A stretch of 64,000 nt of DNA, taken from Salinimicrobium gaetbulicola. GTDB lineage: Bacteria > Bacteroidota > Bacteroidia > Flavobacteriales > Flavobacteriaceae. Below the pieces are notes generated by a model. That model had not been told where the DNA came from. It saw only the letters and a program-made list of their open reading frames with translations, and did not search any database. The position numbers and the translations under genes were made by a program. Below, one piece after another: positions 36,801-44,867 of the stretch. The stretch covers positions 1 to 64,000 of the forward strand of contig NZ_JBHTJP010000034.1 of NCBI RefSeq assembly GCF_042676025.1, written 5' to 3'. Numbering within the stretch: position 1 is the first letter of the stretch; each line of letters starts with the position of its first letter.

Positions 36801-37024
36801 ATCCTAAGATTCAATTTCATAAATACCTCAAGGAAAAGATACAGCCCCAGGTAGAATCAGAAGATATTATCCTCAATTCATTTATTGTGAGTAATACCCG
36901 TCTTTTTGAAGTGAATTGGAAAGGGGACCTGGAAAGAGAAGATTTTCATAAACACAATGTGTACTTTCAGGAAGAGGATAATACTACTTACATAGGAGAG
37001 ATCCTGAAAAAAGTTTTGATTTAA
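33842..37024 (+). CDS. Type III restriction-like helicase/endonuclease (Res)
   Basis: 1060 residues. SF2 helicase: motif I ATGSGKT (159-165), II DEGH (260-263), III YSATFGQA, VI IIQLFGRGVRLKG. The C-terminus carries YPDFILWIKEG followed by IAFIDPKG (about 957-977), a PD-(D/E)xK nuclease pattern as in type III Res subunits. It would translocate or switch on DNA after Mod-directed recognition and cut. Its stop codon overlaps the next start (TAATG). Confidence 0.88.
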   Translation: MAAFHNKTVLAKYLLTQFNVLGFEALAKDLKSSHLEGYNEEGNTKYLHALQNRLYDNEKLTKEILQEYDENIVRFTHEISHHRTEVIKWKYFQYLSLLFTEIFLDKYFSNPAKLLNELNLFVEDFNNRLDENFRKLNPNSFVVEKFTESDLNKIAFWNATGSGKTLLMHVNIKQYLHYAKKQQHEFNKVILITPNEGLSQQHLEEFKLSDMDAGIFSKDSTGMFSGDEIEVIEITKLAEESGDKTVAVDAFETNNLVLIDEGHRGSGGDKWKMFRDRLSETGFAFEYSATFGQAISAASGKNKKELEQEYAKSIIFDYSYKFFYGDGYGKEYKILNLDKDDNKNYVRKYLTANLLSFYQQVLIFEQNKNLAHRFLLHKPLWIFVGGRVNAVRKEGGVDTSDVLDIIYFLTNFIKDKNKAVQDINDVLNNNAGLLDDKGNSIFHDSFAYLVGGKTTANDIYLDLLKKVFNSEVPGANLYLDNLKGVDGELGLRVGEADYFAVINVGDETKLFNLAQDNKVPGNDKEFSESLFHGINEEESSINLLIGSKKFTEGWSSWRVSSMGLMNIGKSEGSQIIQLFGRGVRLKGYEFSLKRTGGLDDYQRPDKLKELRKILNPLETLNIFGVRADYMQKFKEFLEEEGLPSNDSSWHTVKVPSIVNTEMLRNNLKLIQVKEGEDFKKKRKLQLKLDKVIYDNSLIELDWYPKIQVLVDRKINTEMTARKDEGTLVEHNLAFINWNNVFFEIERFKFEKHWYNLSLSIDDLKAISYSKDWYKIFIPHSELELRSFEQVRIWEELVIALLKKYIEKFYNYNKNLFNSQHIETRILESTDDNLMYEYEIKMNSEENLDTIQIRIEELIESIKDNSFNGQQQLGTEFYAFNNEHHIYTPLLSMDVSTYRQKLKISPIALDASEKLFADDLVKYYRANHEKFDKQQVFLLRNQSKKGIGFFVDTNNFYPDFILWIKEGDRQHIAFIDPKGIRNSKSINDPKIQFHKYLKEKIQPQVESEDIILNSFIVSNTRLFEVNWKGDLEREDFHKHNVYFQEEDNTTYIGEILKKVLI

Positions 37025-37521
37025 TGGAGATAGGTAGTTTTAAAATTCCCGGCCACGCTACAAAAAGAAAATGGGCAGTTTATATTTTCAAAGCTGTACC
37101 TCATAACTCGGAAGAAAAAATTCAGTTGTACGTTGGTAAGGTTGGAGATAATCGCGCCGGTTGTAATCCAGTTATATCCCGGGTAGGCAACCATTTTTCC
37201 CATAACAAGATCCACTCTCAGATTAGGAACAAGATCGAAATTCCTGAGGAATATGATTATGAATATTTCTACTGCCACTTTGATGAATACGATGAGGAAT
37301 GCCCTAAAAGGTCCGAAACAAGACAAAAAGTGAATGAACTCGAAAGGGAACTAAACAGACAGGTTCAGGACAGAATCGTAGATCGCAACAAATACTTACT
37401 ACTCAACGAGTATAAAGGAACTGGTTACATATCTCTAGAGGAAAAAAAGAAAAGAGAAGCCCTACTTCTACCTTCTGAAATCGAAATGCTAAAGCAGCTT
37501 GTGAACGAAACAATTGAATAG
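37024..37521 (+). CDS. GIY-YIG-like nuclease of the operon
   Basis: 165 residues. A variant GIY-YIG core is visible: WAVYIFKA (about 17-24), LYVGKVGDN (35-43), then Arg in VISRVGNHF with the following His. The later Glu (ELERELNRQ) could be the metal ligand. The TAATG overlap with the Res gene indicates coupled translation. It is not a standard part of type III restriction systems, so it may add a second cleavage activity. Family call is by motif only. Confidence 0.6.
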   Translation: MEIGSFKIPGHATKRKWAVYIFKAVPHNSEEKIQLYVGKVGDNRAGCNPVISRVGNHFSHNKIHSQIRNKIEIPEEYDYEYFYCHFDEYDEECPKRSETRQKVNELERELNRQVQDRIVDRNKYLLLNEYKGTGYISLEEKKKREALLLPSEIEMLKQLVNETIE

Positions 37522-37543
37522 TCACACAGCGAATTTATTTTAA

Positions 37544-38395
37544 ATGGCCAAATTTTTAACCACAGCTGGAAATTCCTTTTACATAGAACAGATCATAATC
37601 AAATCTGTAAAATCATTAACCTTAGTTACTCCCTACCTAAAACTGAGTAGAAATCTCCTAGAACGGCTTTCAGATGCCCAAAAAGAAGGAGTCCGAATAA
37701 CTTTGATCTATGGTAAAAATGAATTAGCCCCCAAAGAAAAAAAGAACCTTTTCTCCTTCAAAAATATTGAAATCTACTTCTGCCAGAATTTACATGCTAA
37801 GTGCTATCACAATGAAAATTCAATGATTATTAGCTCCATGAACCTCTACGAGTTTTCCGAAAAAAATAACCGGGAGATGGGTTTACTGATAGAAAGAAAT
37901 AAGGATCATGAGATATTTGATGATACCCTAAGGGAAATCGAATCAATTAAAAATTCTTCGGTATTAGAAAAAGACTTTAAGGAAGAATCATCTTCTTCAG
38001 ATAGCAGCTGGGATTTAGATCCTGAGTATAATGAACTATGGAATTTCCACTTACCAAAGTTAAAGTCAATTTTAGAAAAAAGCTATCCAGAATATTCAAT
38101 TCATTTCTTCGATGGTCACATTAGAGTCAATGATTTTCCTCGAAAAGGTATTGATATGGTGGTAAATGGCAGGATAGATTTTCTGGTTAATAATAGAAAT
38201 TTCTACGATGAGCTCAAGTTTAATAAACGTGAAGAAATTAGGGATAAACTATCATCAGAAAGATGCTATTGGAATTATAAACAGATCAATATATATACCG
38301 CTAAAGAATTTGAAATAGAGATAAACCGAAAAGGCCTGAAAAAAGCAGTTGAAAAATTCCTATGGATAATCGAGAAGGTATATAATAATCTATGA
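37544..38395 (+). CDS. Phospholipase D-like (HKD) protein
   Basis: 283 residues. One HKD-type motif: LHAKCYHNENSMIISSMNLY (His-x-Lys...Ser-Met-Asn), as in PLD-family nucleases such as Nuc and DISARM DrmC, which work as dimers to build one active site. The C-terminal half (PEYNELWNFHLPKLKSILEK) has no known domain. Last gene of the operon, 22 nt after the GIY-YIG gene. DNA cleavage is the most probable activity; lipid hydrolysis unlikely in this context. Confidence 0.78.
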   Translation: MAKFLTTAGNSFYIEQIIIKSVKSLTLVTPYLKLSRNLLERLSDAQKEGVRITLIYGKNELAPKEKKNLFSFKNIEIYFCQNLHAKCYHNENSMIISSMNLYEFSEKNNREMGLLIERNKDHEIFDDTLREIESIKNSSVLEKDFKEESSSSDSSWDLDPEYNELWNFHLPKLKSILEKSYPEYSIHFFDGHIRVNDFPRKGIDMVVNGRIDFLVNNRNFYDELKFNKREEIRDKLSSERCYWNYKQINIYTAKEFEIEINRKGLKKAVEKFLWIIEKVYNNL

Positions 38396-38456
38396 TTTAA
38401 AGCTTCGTCCTAGGTTGAAAAGGTTTTATATGATTAGTTGAATTAGATATAATGTT

Positions 38457-41093
38457 TTAAAACACTAATACTTGATTCGCATATTCCTTCCGCCGGTCAG
38501 ATAAATCACATCCATTCCCGGAATATAATGGTACATGCTTCAAATTTAAAATGATGTTATTTTTCTTATCAGTTTGAAATCCTTCGAAAATACAGAAGCC
38601 CAATGCTGAAAAATAAATAAGATCTGATTCTCGTAAAGCATCAGACTTTTTAATTATTTTATCCCTGCCATTATTGTGGTGTTTCAAAAAATTTTCAAAA
38701 GCGGGAATAATTTTATTAAAGACAACATTTAAGTTGGTCTGAAATTTACCAGATTCAAAATAAGGTTTTTCTTCACCATGAGAAATAAATGTTGACAAAC
38801 GAAAATGTTTAAATTGGCTTTTAAATTTAGACAACTCAAAATCTGGATTTGAGTGGAAGTAACCTTTTAATAAATTCAACATTACCACTTTATAACTTTG
38901 TACCACCTCCCTATTCCAATAAAGATTACAAACATGAAAGATGGAAAGATTTAAAAGGTCAAGTTCTAATTCTTTTATTTTATTGTTCACAACTTCCGAA
39001 CCTGTTTTTTCCATTCCATACTGATAAAGCAAACTAAACTTACTCAAGCCTTCAAGTGTAAACACATTTATAGCATTCTCAGCTTTTTGGCCATAAATGG
39101 AAGTGAAAAATTCTTCTTTTCCAGTCTCGGCATTCAGTACCTGAAAATCTTTGTTATGAAGAAAAACACGCATCAAATGGAGAACAATAACTACATTGGA
39201 GAGTTCGTGAAGATCAACTCGAACCTTTAAAATGTCACGGCGGGTGCTGGTGCATAAAATTGGTTGAAGCTTTTCGGTTATATGTCTGATATATTTTTTT
39301 ACAAAATAATCATTGGCCCTTCTAAGTTGAGGAAGAAACTTATTCATTCTTATTTCTTTCCTTAATGGATCATCGTGCAAATCACCTTCATATATACCAG
39401 AATTATGATCCTCCTTCTCGAGACCTTTTTCAGTAGTCTTAAATTTCTGATTAGCAATTAATCTAAGGACTTCAACAATCTTAATATTTCCAGAATTGAG
39501 AAGGTGTGCATAATACCTTTGAGAACCTTCCTGAAATTCCTCTTTTGAAAGAGTTACAGATTCAATTCTAGATTTTTCCAAAAAATTGCTTCGTTCCTGT
39601 ACTTTTTCTGTACTTATTTGACCTGAGGTTTTGTCAATGTCAAATTTCACATAGGAAAGAACCTTTCCTAAAACAGCATAATCTCCATGCTCTAATTCTG
39701 CTATTGCTGCCTCGAGTTCAGCTTGGGAAGGATCGGGATTGGATTGAAAATGAAAGGCTTCATCTTGTATTGGATGTATATTTGATATACGATCTCCTGT
39801 TATGTTTTCAATATATATAGAAAAAGGAATTATTGAAGATTCAATGTTAATTAAAAATTCTCCTTCTAGTTCATTGAAGTTCTTTTTAAAAAGTATTTCC
39901 TGTGAACTGGATTTAATAAATACTACAGCAGGATCTTTTAAATTTTTATTTAGTATTACATTCCAGGTTTCACCCAATCGATAAACGTCTAAAATTTTAA
40001 TTAAAAAATTTTGATGCTTAATAGCGGAACTACTATTGATAAGACTGGGTTCCGGGGGTAAGTCAATTTGATATTTCTTCTTAAGCCGAATACCCAGCTC
40101 AGAGAATATGTTACTATTCTTTCGTATACTTACAATACAAACTTCTTCATTTTTAGGATTTTGACCATTCCCTCCCATTGCTGCTACTGTGGCATTCCCA
40201 CTTCCCGAAATAATAATTTCGGAACCGTCATCTAGATTAAGAGAAATTAATTTAGCATGAAGTCGTCGGTATTTCGGTTCATTATCTGATATACACTTTT
40301 GCCAATCATAAAATCTGAAGTCATTTGGCTGCAATTTAAATGGAAGAGCATTACTAGAAAGATCCAAAACAACATTAACTACTTCCGGAGCGAACTTCCT
40401 CTGCAACTCTAAAATAAAATCACCAGCTTTATCATAGAACGGGGACAAAACAGAAATGGAAAGTACTTTTCTACTATCTGTTAAATTGCCTAACTCCTCA
40501 AATAATGGAGATTTGAAAGAAAATAATCCTATACTCTCATTTTGATAGTTTGAAAATTGGTTCAAGCTTTTAGAAGGTAGTTCATTGGTCCATGATGTAA
40601 ATTCCCTGGACCTTAGCCATTTATCTTTTGATAAGCCTACAAAGTTCTCGCTGAGTTTCTCAAAATACATTATAGCCTGAGCAAAAATTTCTGCATTTTG
40701 AGAATCTTTTCCCTTATAATGAAATACAGACCATAATTCTTTATTTAACCCATTTCCTGCTGCCGTCTGGTTTCCTGATCCTACCGCCAGAAATCCTTCC
40801 TTTTCACCTAATAACAACATAATTTTGGGGTGAAAAACCCCTTTTGATTCAATGGCTTGAATACCAAATCTCAAATCATTCTTGAAAATTTTTAATATTG
40901 GAAGATCTAAGAGATAATTTAAATAGTGTTCATCAACAATAGCTAATATGTTCCTAGCCCCTGTTCTTCTAAGCGCCGGCACAGCTTCCAAACTAAAATA
41001 GGATAGATCAAAGGCATAAGTTGTAATAAAAGCACTATGATACTTTGCCCTACCCTTTCCTAGGAAATCATATATATTATGAGTAAATATCAT
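38457..41093 (-). CDS. Tandem-HKD PLD-like protein
   Basis: 878 residues. Two PLD-like half-sites: H88-P-K90 with GSGN (105-108), and H279-A-K281 with GSGN (297-300), enough for one complete intramolecular active site. About 570 further residues are helical with no known domain. It is convergent with the type III-like operon and starts on an ATGA overlap with the helical partner gene, so the two form one translation unit. A nuclease effector in a two-gene defence system is inferred. The C-terminus resembles no family I can name. Confidence 0.7.
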   Translation of the reverse strand: MIFTHNIYDFLGKGRAKYHSAFITTYAFDLSYFSLEAVPALRRTGARNILAIVDEHYLNYLLDLPILKIFKNDLRFGIQAIESKGVFHPKIMLLLGEKEGFLAVGSGNQTAAGNGLNKELWSVFHYKGKDSQNAEIFAQAIMYFEKLSENFVGLSKDKWLRSREFTSWTNELPSKSLNQFSNYQNESIGLFSFKSPLFEELGNLTDSRKVLSISVLSPFYDKAGDFILELQRKFAPEVVNVVLDLSSNALPFKLQPNDFRFYDWQKCISDNEPKYRRLHAKLISLNLDDGSEIIISGSGNATVAAMGGNGQNPKNEEVCIVSIRKNSNIFSELGIRLKKKYQIDLPPEPSLINSSSAIKHQNFLIKILDVYRLGETWNVILNKNLKDPAVVFIKSSSQEILFKKNFNELEGEFLINIESSIIPFSIYIENITGDRISNIHPIQDEAFHFQSNPDPSQAELEAAIAELEHGDYAVLGKVLSYVKFDIDKTSGQISTEKVQERSNFLEKSRIESVTLSKEEFQEGSQRYYAHLLNSGNIKIVEVLRLIANQKFKTTEKGLEKEDHNSGIYEGDLHDDPLRKEIRMNKFLPQLRRANDYFVKKYIRHITEKLQPILCTSTRRDILKVRVDLHELSNVVIVLHLMRVFLHNKDFQVLNAETGKEEFFTSIYGQKAENAINVFTLEGLSKFSLLYQYGMEKTGSEVVNNKIKELELDLLNLSIFHVCNLYWNREVVQSYKVVMLNLLKGYFHSNPDFELSKFKSQFKHFRLSTFISHGEEKPYFESGKFQTNLNVVFNKIIPAFENFLKHHNNGRDKIIKKSDALRESDLIYFSALGFCIFEGFQTDKKNNIILNLKHVPLYSGNGCDLSDRRKEYANQVLVF

Positions 41094-42679
41094 TCTTTCT
41101 TTTCCAATTGGATCAAAATCTCTTTACCTAAAGATGTTAATTGATTTTCCTTTACAAGTTTTAAATCCTCCATTACATCTTCTACGGTTCCCAAACGGGG
41201 ACTGCTAAATGAAAAATCAAAGTTGCCTATAAAAGTAATTGTTCCTTCTTCAAGAATAAATTTCAGCGAGGTCTGATTTCCTCTCATTTTTCTAATTCCA
41301 TTATAGTGATGACGATAAATTATTTCCCGCAGCAAGTAATCGTAAAAGAAAGATTCTAAATCCCCCTTGTAATCTTCAATGGTGTTTAAAACATCTAACA
41401 CATTTCCCTCTTCCAGAACGGGGAAAGTATCGGTTAAATCTTTAAGGTCGGTTAGAAACGCCTGATTTGAATTATGCAATAGAAAAAATAACTTGAAAGC
41501 CCTTGCAATAGTGTCAAAGGGTTTATTCTGCCTATTTAACTGATCTATTTCATTTATAAGATCAGTCTCAATTTTTGATTCATTATTTACAAAAGCTTCA
41601 ATGGGATCGTTTTTCTTCTGATTACCTTCAGCTAAAAATATTTTAAGACTTGATTCACAAATTTCTCTAATAAAAGAAGTTAGGGGAATCATGGGAGGTT
41701 TTTCCTCCAACACCTTTAAGACAGAATAGAAAATAGCTCCTGCCGCATATTGATAATAATCATTTAAAGTGTAAAGGAACCATAGGTTCCAGGTGTCATT
41801 GTTTTTTAAGCCATCCTGGAGCGTCAATGAATAAATCCCATCAAGAAGAGTATAATAATTCACTCTATCCTGAATAGTATAAGATTCAAGAAGCAACGTA
41901 ATACTTTCTTTACGGTGGTTGCTTTTATGATCCAAACCTTCTATTGAAGAAATGACATCATCCGGCTGAAGGATCATTTTTAGAATTAATTTCCATTCCT
42001 CCGAATTAGGTTTTATGGCAGATGTGGAAAATTTCTCATAAAGACTTTTCATATCCTTTTTATGGAGTTTCCCTTCTTCCAGGGTTGATATGAATACTTT
42101 AATTACCTCTAGGCCTACAGACTCCTTAAAAGCTTTCCCAAGAGCCTCTCCTGACACTTCGGGAACATCTTTATCTTCTGTACATAGATATTGATTGTGC
42201 TTGTTAAGCTTTATAAGCTGCAACTGCTTCATGGGACCAACATAAAATTGACCAAATGCACCAAAAGGGTTAGCAAAATAGGTTTTGTTCCCACCTGTCT
42301 GTATAGCATGTTCATTGATGTCAAAATAATCTCCTGAATTTTTCGCAATCACTTCTTCAGCTACTAAAGAACCAGTAATATTCGTGGTAGCCGGTTCAAA
42401 TGATTTCATCAAAAGCACGAGAATAAAGTCAGCTTTGCGCAAAAAATCCTTTTGTTTTTGAGGATTAGAATCTCGAATATTTTCAAAATAATAATTAAAG
42501 AGCCAGCAATAAAAACTATAATATCTGATTCTATTACTAACGTTCGTAATTCCAGGTAATAATAGCGAGTATATACCCTGAGATGATGCTTTAAGACCTA
42601 AAGGATCCAGGCCAGTAATAAATTGGCTGCCTTCACCCCAAAAGATGTTATAGTAGTTATTTTTTTGAAGTACAGCCAT
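41090..42679 (-). CDS. Large helical protein, partner of the PLD-like protein
   Basis: 529 residues. No signal peptide or TM segment. Starts with NIFWGEGSQFITGLDPLGLK; SNRIRYYSFYCWLFNYYFEN and the alpha-helical remainder suggest a scaffold or sensor protein. No enzymatic motif is visible. Upstream gene of the pair, ATGA overlap (41090-41093) with the PLD-like gene. Sensor/regulator role is a guess from gene order. Confidence 0.7.
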   Translation of the reverse strand: MAVLQKNNYYNIFWGEGSQFITGLDPLGLKASSQGIYSLLLPGITNVSNRIRYYSFYCWLFNYYFENIRDSNPQKQKDFLRKADFILVLLMKSFEPATTNITGSLVAEEVIAKNSGDYFDINEHAIQTGGNKTYFANPFGAFGQFYVGPMKQLQLIKLNKHNQYLCTEDKDVPEVSGEALGKAFKESVGLEVIKVFISTLEEGKLHKKDMKSLYEKFSTSAIKPNSEEWKLILKMILQPDDVISSIEGLDHKSNHRKESITLLLESYTIQDRVNYYTLLDGIYSLTLQDGLKNNDTWNLWFLYTLNDYYQYAAGAIFYSVLKVLEEKPPMIPLTSFIREICESSLKIFLAEGNQKKNDPIEAFVNNESKIETDLINEIDQLNRQNKPFDTIARAFKLFFLLHNSNQAFLTDLKDLTDTFPVLEEGNVLDVLNTIEDYKGDLESFFYDYLLREIIYRHHYNGIRKMRGNQTSLKFILEEGTITFIGNFDFSFSSPRLGTVEDVMEDLKLVKENQLTSLGKEILIQLEKKE

Positions 42680-43056
42680 TTTATCAGAATGCTATGGGAA
42701 ATAATATATTATTAGAAACTTAACTGATACTACTTTACGGGAAGGGGCACGCAGAAGTAAGAGTAAATATAAAAAACCATTTAAAAATGTTAATACTTTT
42801 CTTTAAAAGAATTCTTGGAGGCGCAGAAAAATTGTTGTAGGTCCGTTGCAACCGTATACGCAACCGCGCACACAATGGACGGTTGCTTAATTTTCTTCTG
42901 CTGTTGCATTAACAGTTGGTAGTGCCGTTGATGATAAATTTAAAAAGTGATAAAATATCGATTTTCTTAAATTTTTGCTAATTTCACCTTCAACATCGAA
43001 CTGCCTATTACAGTCCCAGTTTTTACATTTTTCTTTAACCAGACAAGACTTATATC
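42680..43056. other. Divergent regulatory gap with GC-rich palindromes
   Basis: 377 nt without a gene, between the PLD pair (minus) and the SRA gene (plus). A compact GC-rich block at 42841-42886 holds GCAACCGT (42848-42855) and its complement ACGGTTGC (42879-42886), a direct CGCAACCG between them, and GTCC/GGAC outside. It stands out against AT-rich flanks. Operator or recombination site are options. Confidence 0.5.
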
Positions 43057-43737
43057 ATGAGTATCATTCTATTTGGCAACCCTAAGAATATTGATGAAGG
43101 AACTGTTTTTCAAAGTCGTTATGATTTAATAGAAGCCGGATTACACCGATCAACAGTTAGAGGAATAGACGGAAATGGAGTTGAAGGTGCTGCTGCAATT
43201 GTTATGTCTGGAGGATATGAGGATGATTATGATATTGGAACTGAAATCCTATACACAGGAGAAGGTGGAAATGATCCTTCAACAGGAAAACAAGTAGCAC
43301 ATCAATCCTGGAACTCACCGGGAAATGCAGGTTTACTAATAAGTCAAAAGAAGAATTTTCCTGTACGAGTAATAAGAGGCTCTAACCATGCTTCAAAGTT
43401 CTCGCCTAAATCCGGCTATAGATATGATGGGTTATTTAAGGTGACCCATTCAGAAATGGTCCTTGGAAAGAGTGGTTTTAAAATTTGCCGATTCACGCTA
43501 AACAAAATAGGAGCAGATTCAGATTCATCAACTGTGGTTCAAGAAGGAAATCTGGTATTACTGAAATCTCCAGTCACACCCGAAAAATGGTATGCAATAG
43601 GAGTTGAAGCTCCTAATGGTAAATCTATAAGTGTAGAAAGCAATTTAGCCCAAAAATTACTTGGAAAAAAAGTTGGAGAAAAAATAGAATTTGGGCCAGG
43701 GTTGGAAATTATAGAAATCAGAAAATATTTGGGTTGA
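43057..43737 (+). CDS. SRA/YDG modified-base reader fused to a GreA/GreB C-terminal-like domain
   Basis: 226 residues. 1-155: SRA (YDG) domain with the family's LHRSTVRGIDGNGVEGAAAI, GGYEDDYDIG, YTGEGGND and SGYRYDGLFKV. SRA domains flip and read modified cytosine in DNA. 160-226: VVQEGNLVLL...NLAQKLLGKKVGEKIEFG, closely like the GreA/GreB C-terminal FKBP-like domain. No HNH nuclease follows, unlike typical bacterial SRA-HNH (McrA-like) restriction enzymes. It could recruit or sense RNA polymerase on modified phage DNA. Monocistronic. Confidence 0.8.
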   Translation: MSIILFGNPKNIDEGTVFQSRYDLIEAGLHRSTVRGIDGNGVEGAAAIVMSGGYEDDYDIGTEILYTGEGGNDPSTGKQVAHQSWNSPGNAGLLISQKKNFPVRVIRGSNHASKFSPKSGYRYDGLFKVTHSEMVLGKSGFKICRFTLNKIGADSDSSTVVQEGNLVLLKSPVTPEKWYAIGVEAPNGKSISVESNLAQKLLGKKVGEKIEFGPGLEIIEIRKYLG

Positions 43738-43924
43738 GCCACAATAGAGAAAAAGAAGTGCCTCTAATCAATATTTAAAAAAGGAGATTTACTAAAGTTA
43801 AAAAGTGATTATAGCATCAATCTTTTACGGCAAATTTCTAAGACTGCATTGGACATAATCGACTTTAAGCTGTCCTTTTTATAACTCATTTCAAAATAAA
43901 TATAATTTTAATTGTCGGATTGAA

Positions 43925-44245
43925 TTATTCTTTAATTAACTTCTTTACTTTCTCCTCAATATCAAAGGGTGTACCTTTAAAAACATAGACATAATCAGGT
44001 ACATAATTTTTAAATTTTTGATCCATTAATTTCTCATTATCAATACTTTCATGAAACTTTATACCTACGCATTTTAGAACCATGTTGATTGTTAAGATTG
44101 AATAGACACAAGTAACATTCTCCTCCTCTATTTTTTCGCCTTCTCCAAAAGGTAATTTGATAATATACTTTGGGTAAATTTTTTTATTATTAGAGGTAAT
44201 AAAGTGTTCTAAATTTGGTGCATTTGGAATATTTGTATGTATCAT
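43925..44245 (-). CDS. Small hypothetical protein after the RibA-like gene
   Basis: 106 residues, soluble, no recognised domain; the C-terminus is charged (FDIEEKVKKLIKE). 34 nt after the RibA-like gene on the same strand, so it may be the third member of the SLATT/RibA-like operon. Confidence 0.55.
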   Translation of the reverse strand: MIHTNIPNAPNLEHFITSNNKKIYPKYIIKLPFGEGEKIEEENVTCVYSILTINMVLKCVGIKFHESIDNEKLMDQKFKNYVPDYVYVFKGTPFDIEEKVKKLIKE

Positions 44246-44279
44246 AAATCTCTAATTGTAAAGTAATAAAATGGTTATT

Positions 44280-44867
44280 CTATAAAAACTTATTGAATAA
44301 ATGCCCGAGTTCCGTTTTTTTAGATTTTAAATAATTTTCAGAATCTTTTGTAGGCTCTATTTCTATTGGAAGTCTAGTTACATCAATTCTATTTTGGGTT
44401 AAACCATCTATTTTTCTAGGATTATTGGTTAGTAATTTAACTTTTTTAATGTCAAAATGATTTAGAACTTCAACCACTCTTTGATACTCTCTTGGGTCTC
44501 TTTTTATATTTAATTTATCGTAGGCTTGCGCTGTGTTCAATCCCTCCTTTTGAGTAATATGCATACCTTTTATTTTTTTGAATATCCCAGCTCCTCGGCC
44601 ATCCTGTAATAAGTAGATAAGTAATCCACCTTTTTGACTTATTAATTCTAAAGATGTTTCTAATTGTTCATGGCAGTCACAATCTTTACTTCTAAATATT
44701 TCTGAAGTGAAACAGGCACTCTGAATTCTCAAATACGGTCTTTCACTTTGGCAATTATTTTTTAATACTAATACATTGTCATTCTCACAATCTCCAAAGT
44801 TAAAACAATAAAAATCGAAGTTGCCAAAATGGGTATTCAGCTGACATTCTGATATTTTATATTCCAT
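44280..44867 (-). CDS. Divergent GTP cyclohydrolase II (RibA-like)
   Basis: 195 residues, full GCH II length. Zinc ligands are present: C52 and C63/C65 (RIQSACFTSE, KDCDCHEQL). Also LLQDGRGAGI (QEGRGIGL box, Glu to Asp), the D124-x-R126 pair, and LLTNNPRKIDGL. By gap-free alignment from the GRG box, the catalytic Tyr (E. coli Tyr105) is Met102 here, and RVHSE is RIQSA. A Tyr-to-Met change at this site is reported, as I recall, in a Streptomyces paralogue that stops at the formylated intermediate. So the product may be a formylated pyrimidine nucleotide rather than the riboflavin precursor. Overlaps the SLATT gene by 11 bp. Confidence 0.8.
   Translation of the reverse strand: MEYKISECQLNTHFGNFDFYCFNFGDCENDNVLVLKNNCQSERPYLRIQSACFTSEIFRSKDCDCHEQLETSLELISQKGGLLIYLLQDGRGAGIFKKIKGMHITQKEGLNTAQAYDKLNIKRDPREYQRVVEVLNHFDIKKVKLLTNNPRKIDGLTQNRIDVTRLPIEIEPTKDSENYLKSKKTELGHLFNKFL

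Noticed and set aside
27931..38395. Classical DISARM
   Set aside because: No DUF1998 (DrmB) partner and a type III-like Mod/Res pair instead, so DISARM is not claimed.
44280..44867. Ordinary riboflavin-pathway ribA
   Set aside because: No riboflavin genes nearby, it sits in a mobile island coupled to SLATT, and several active-site residues differ.
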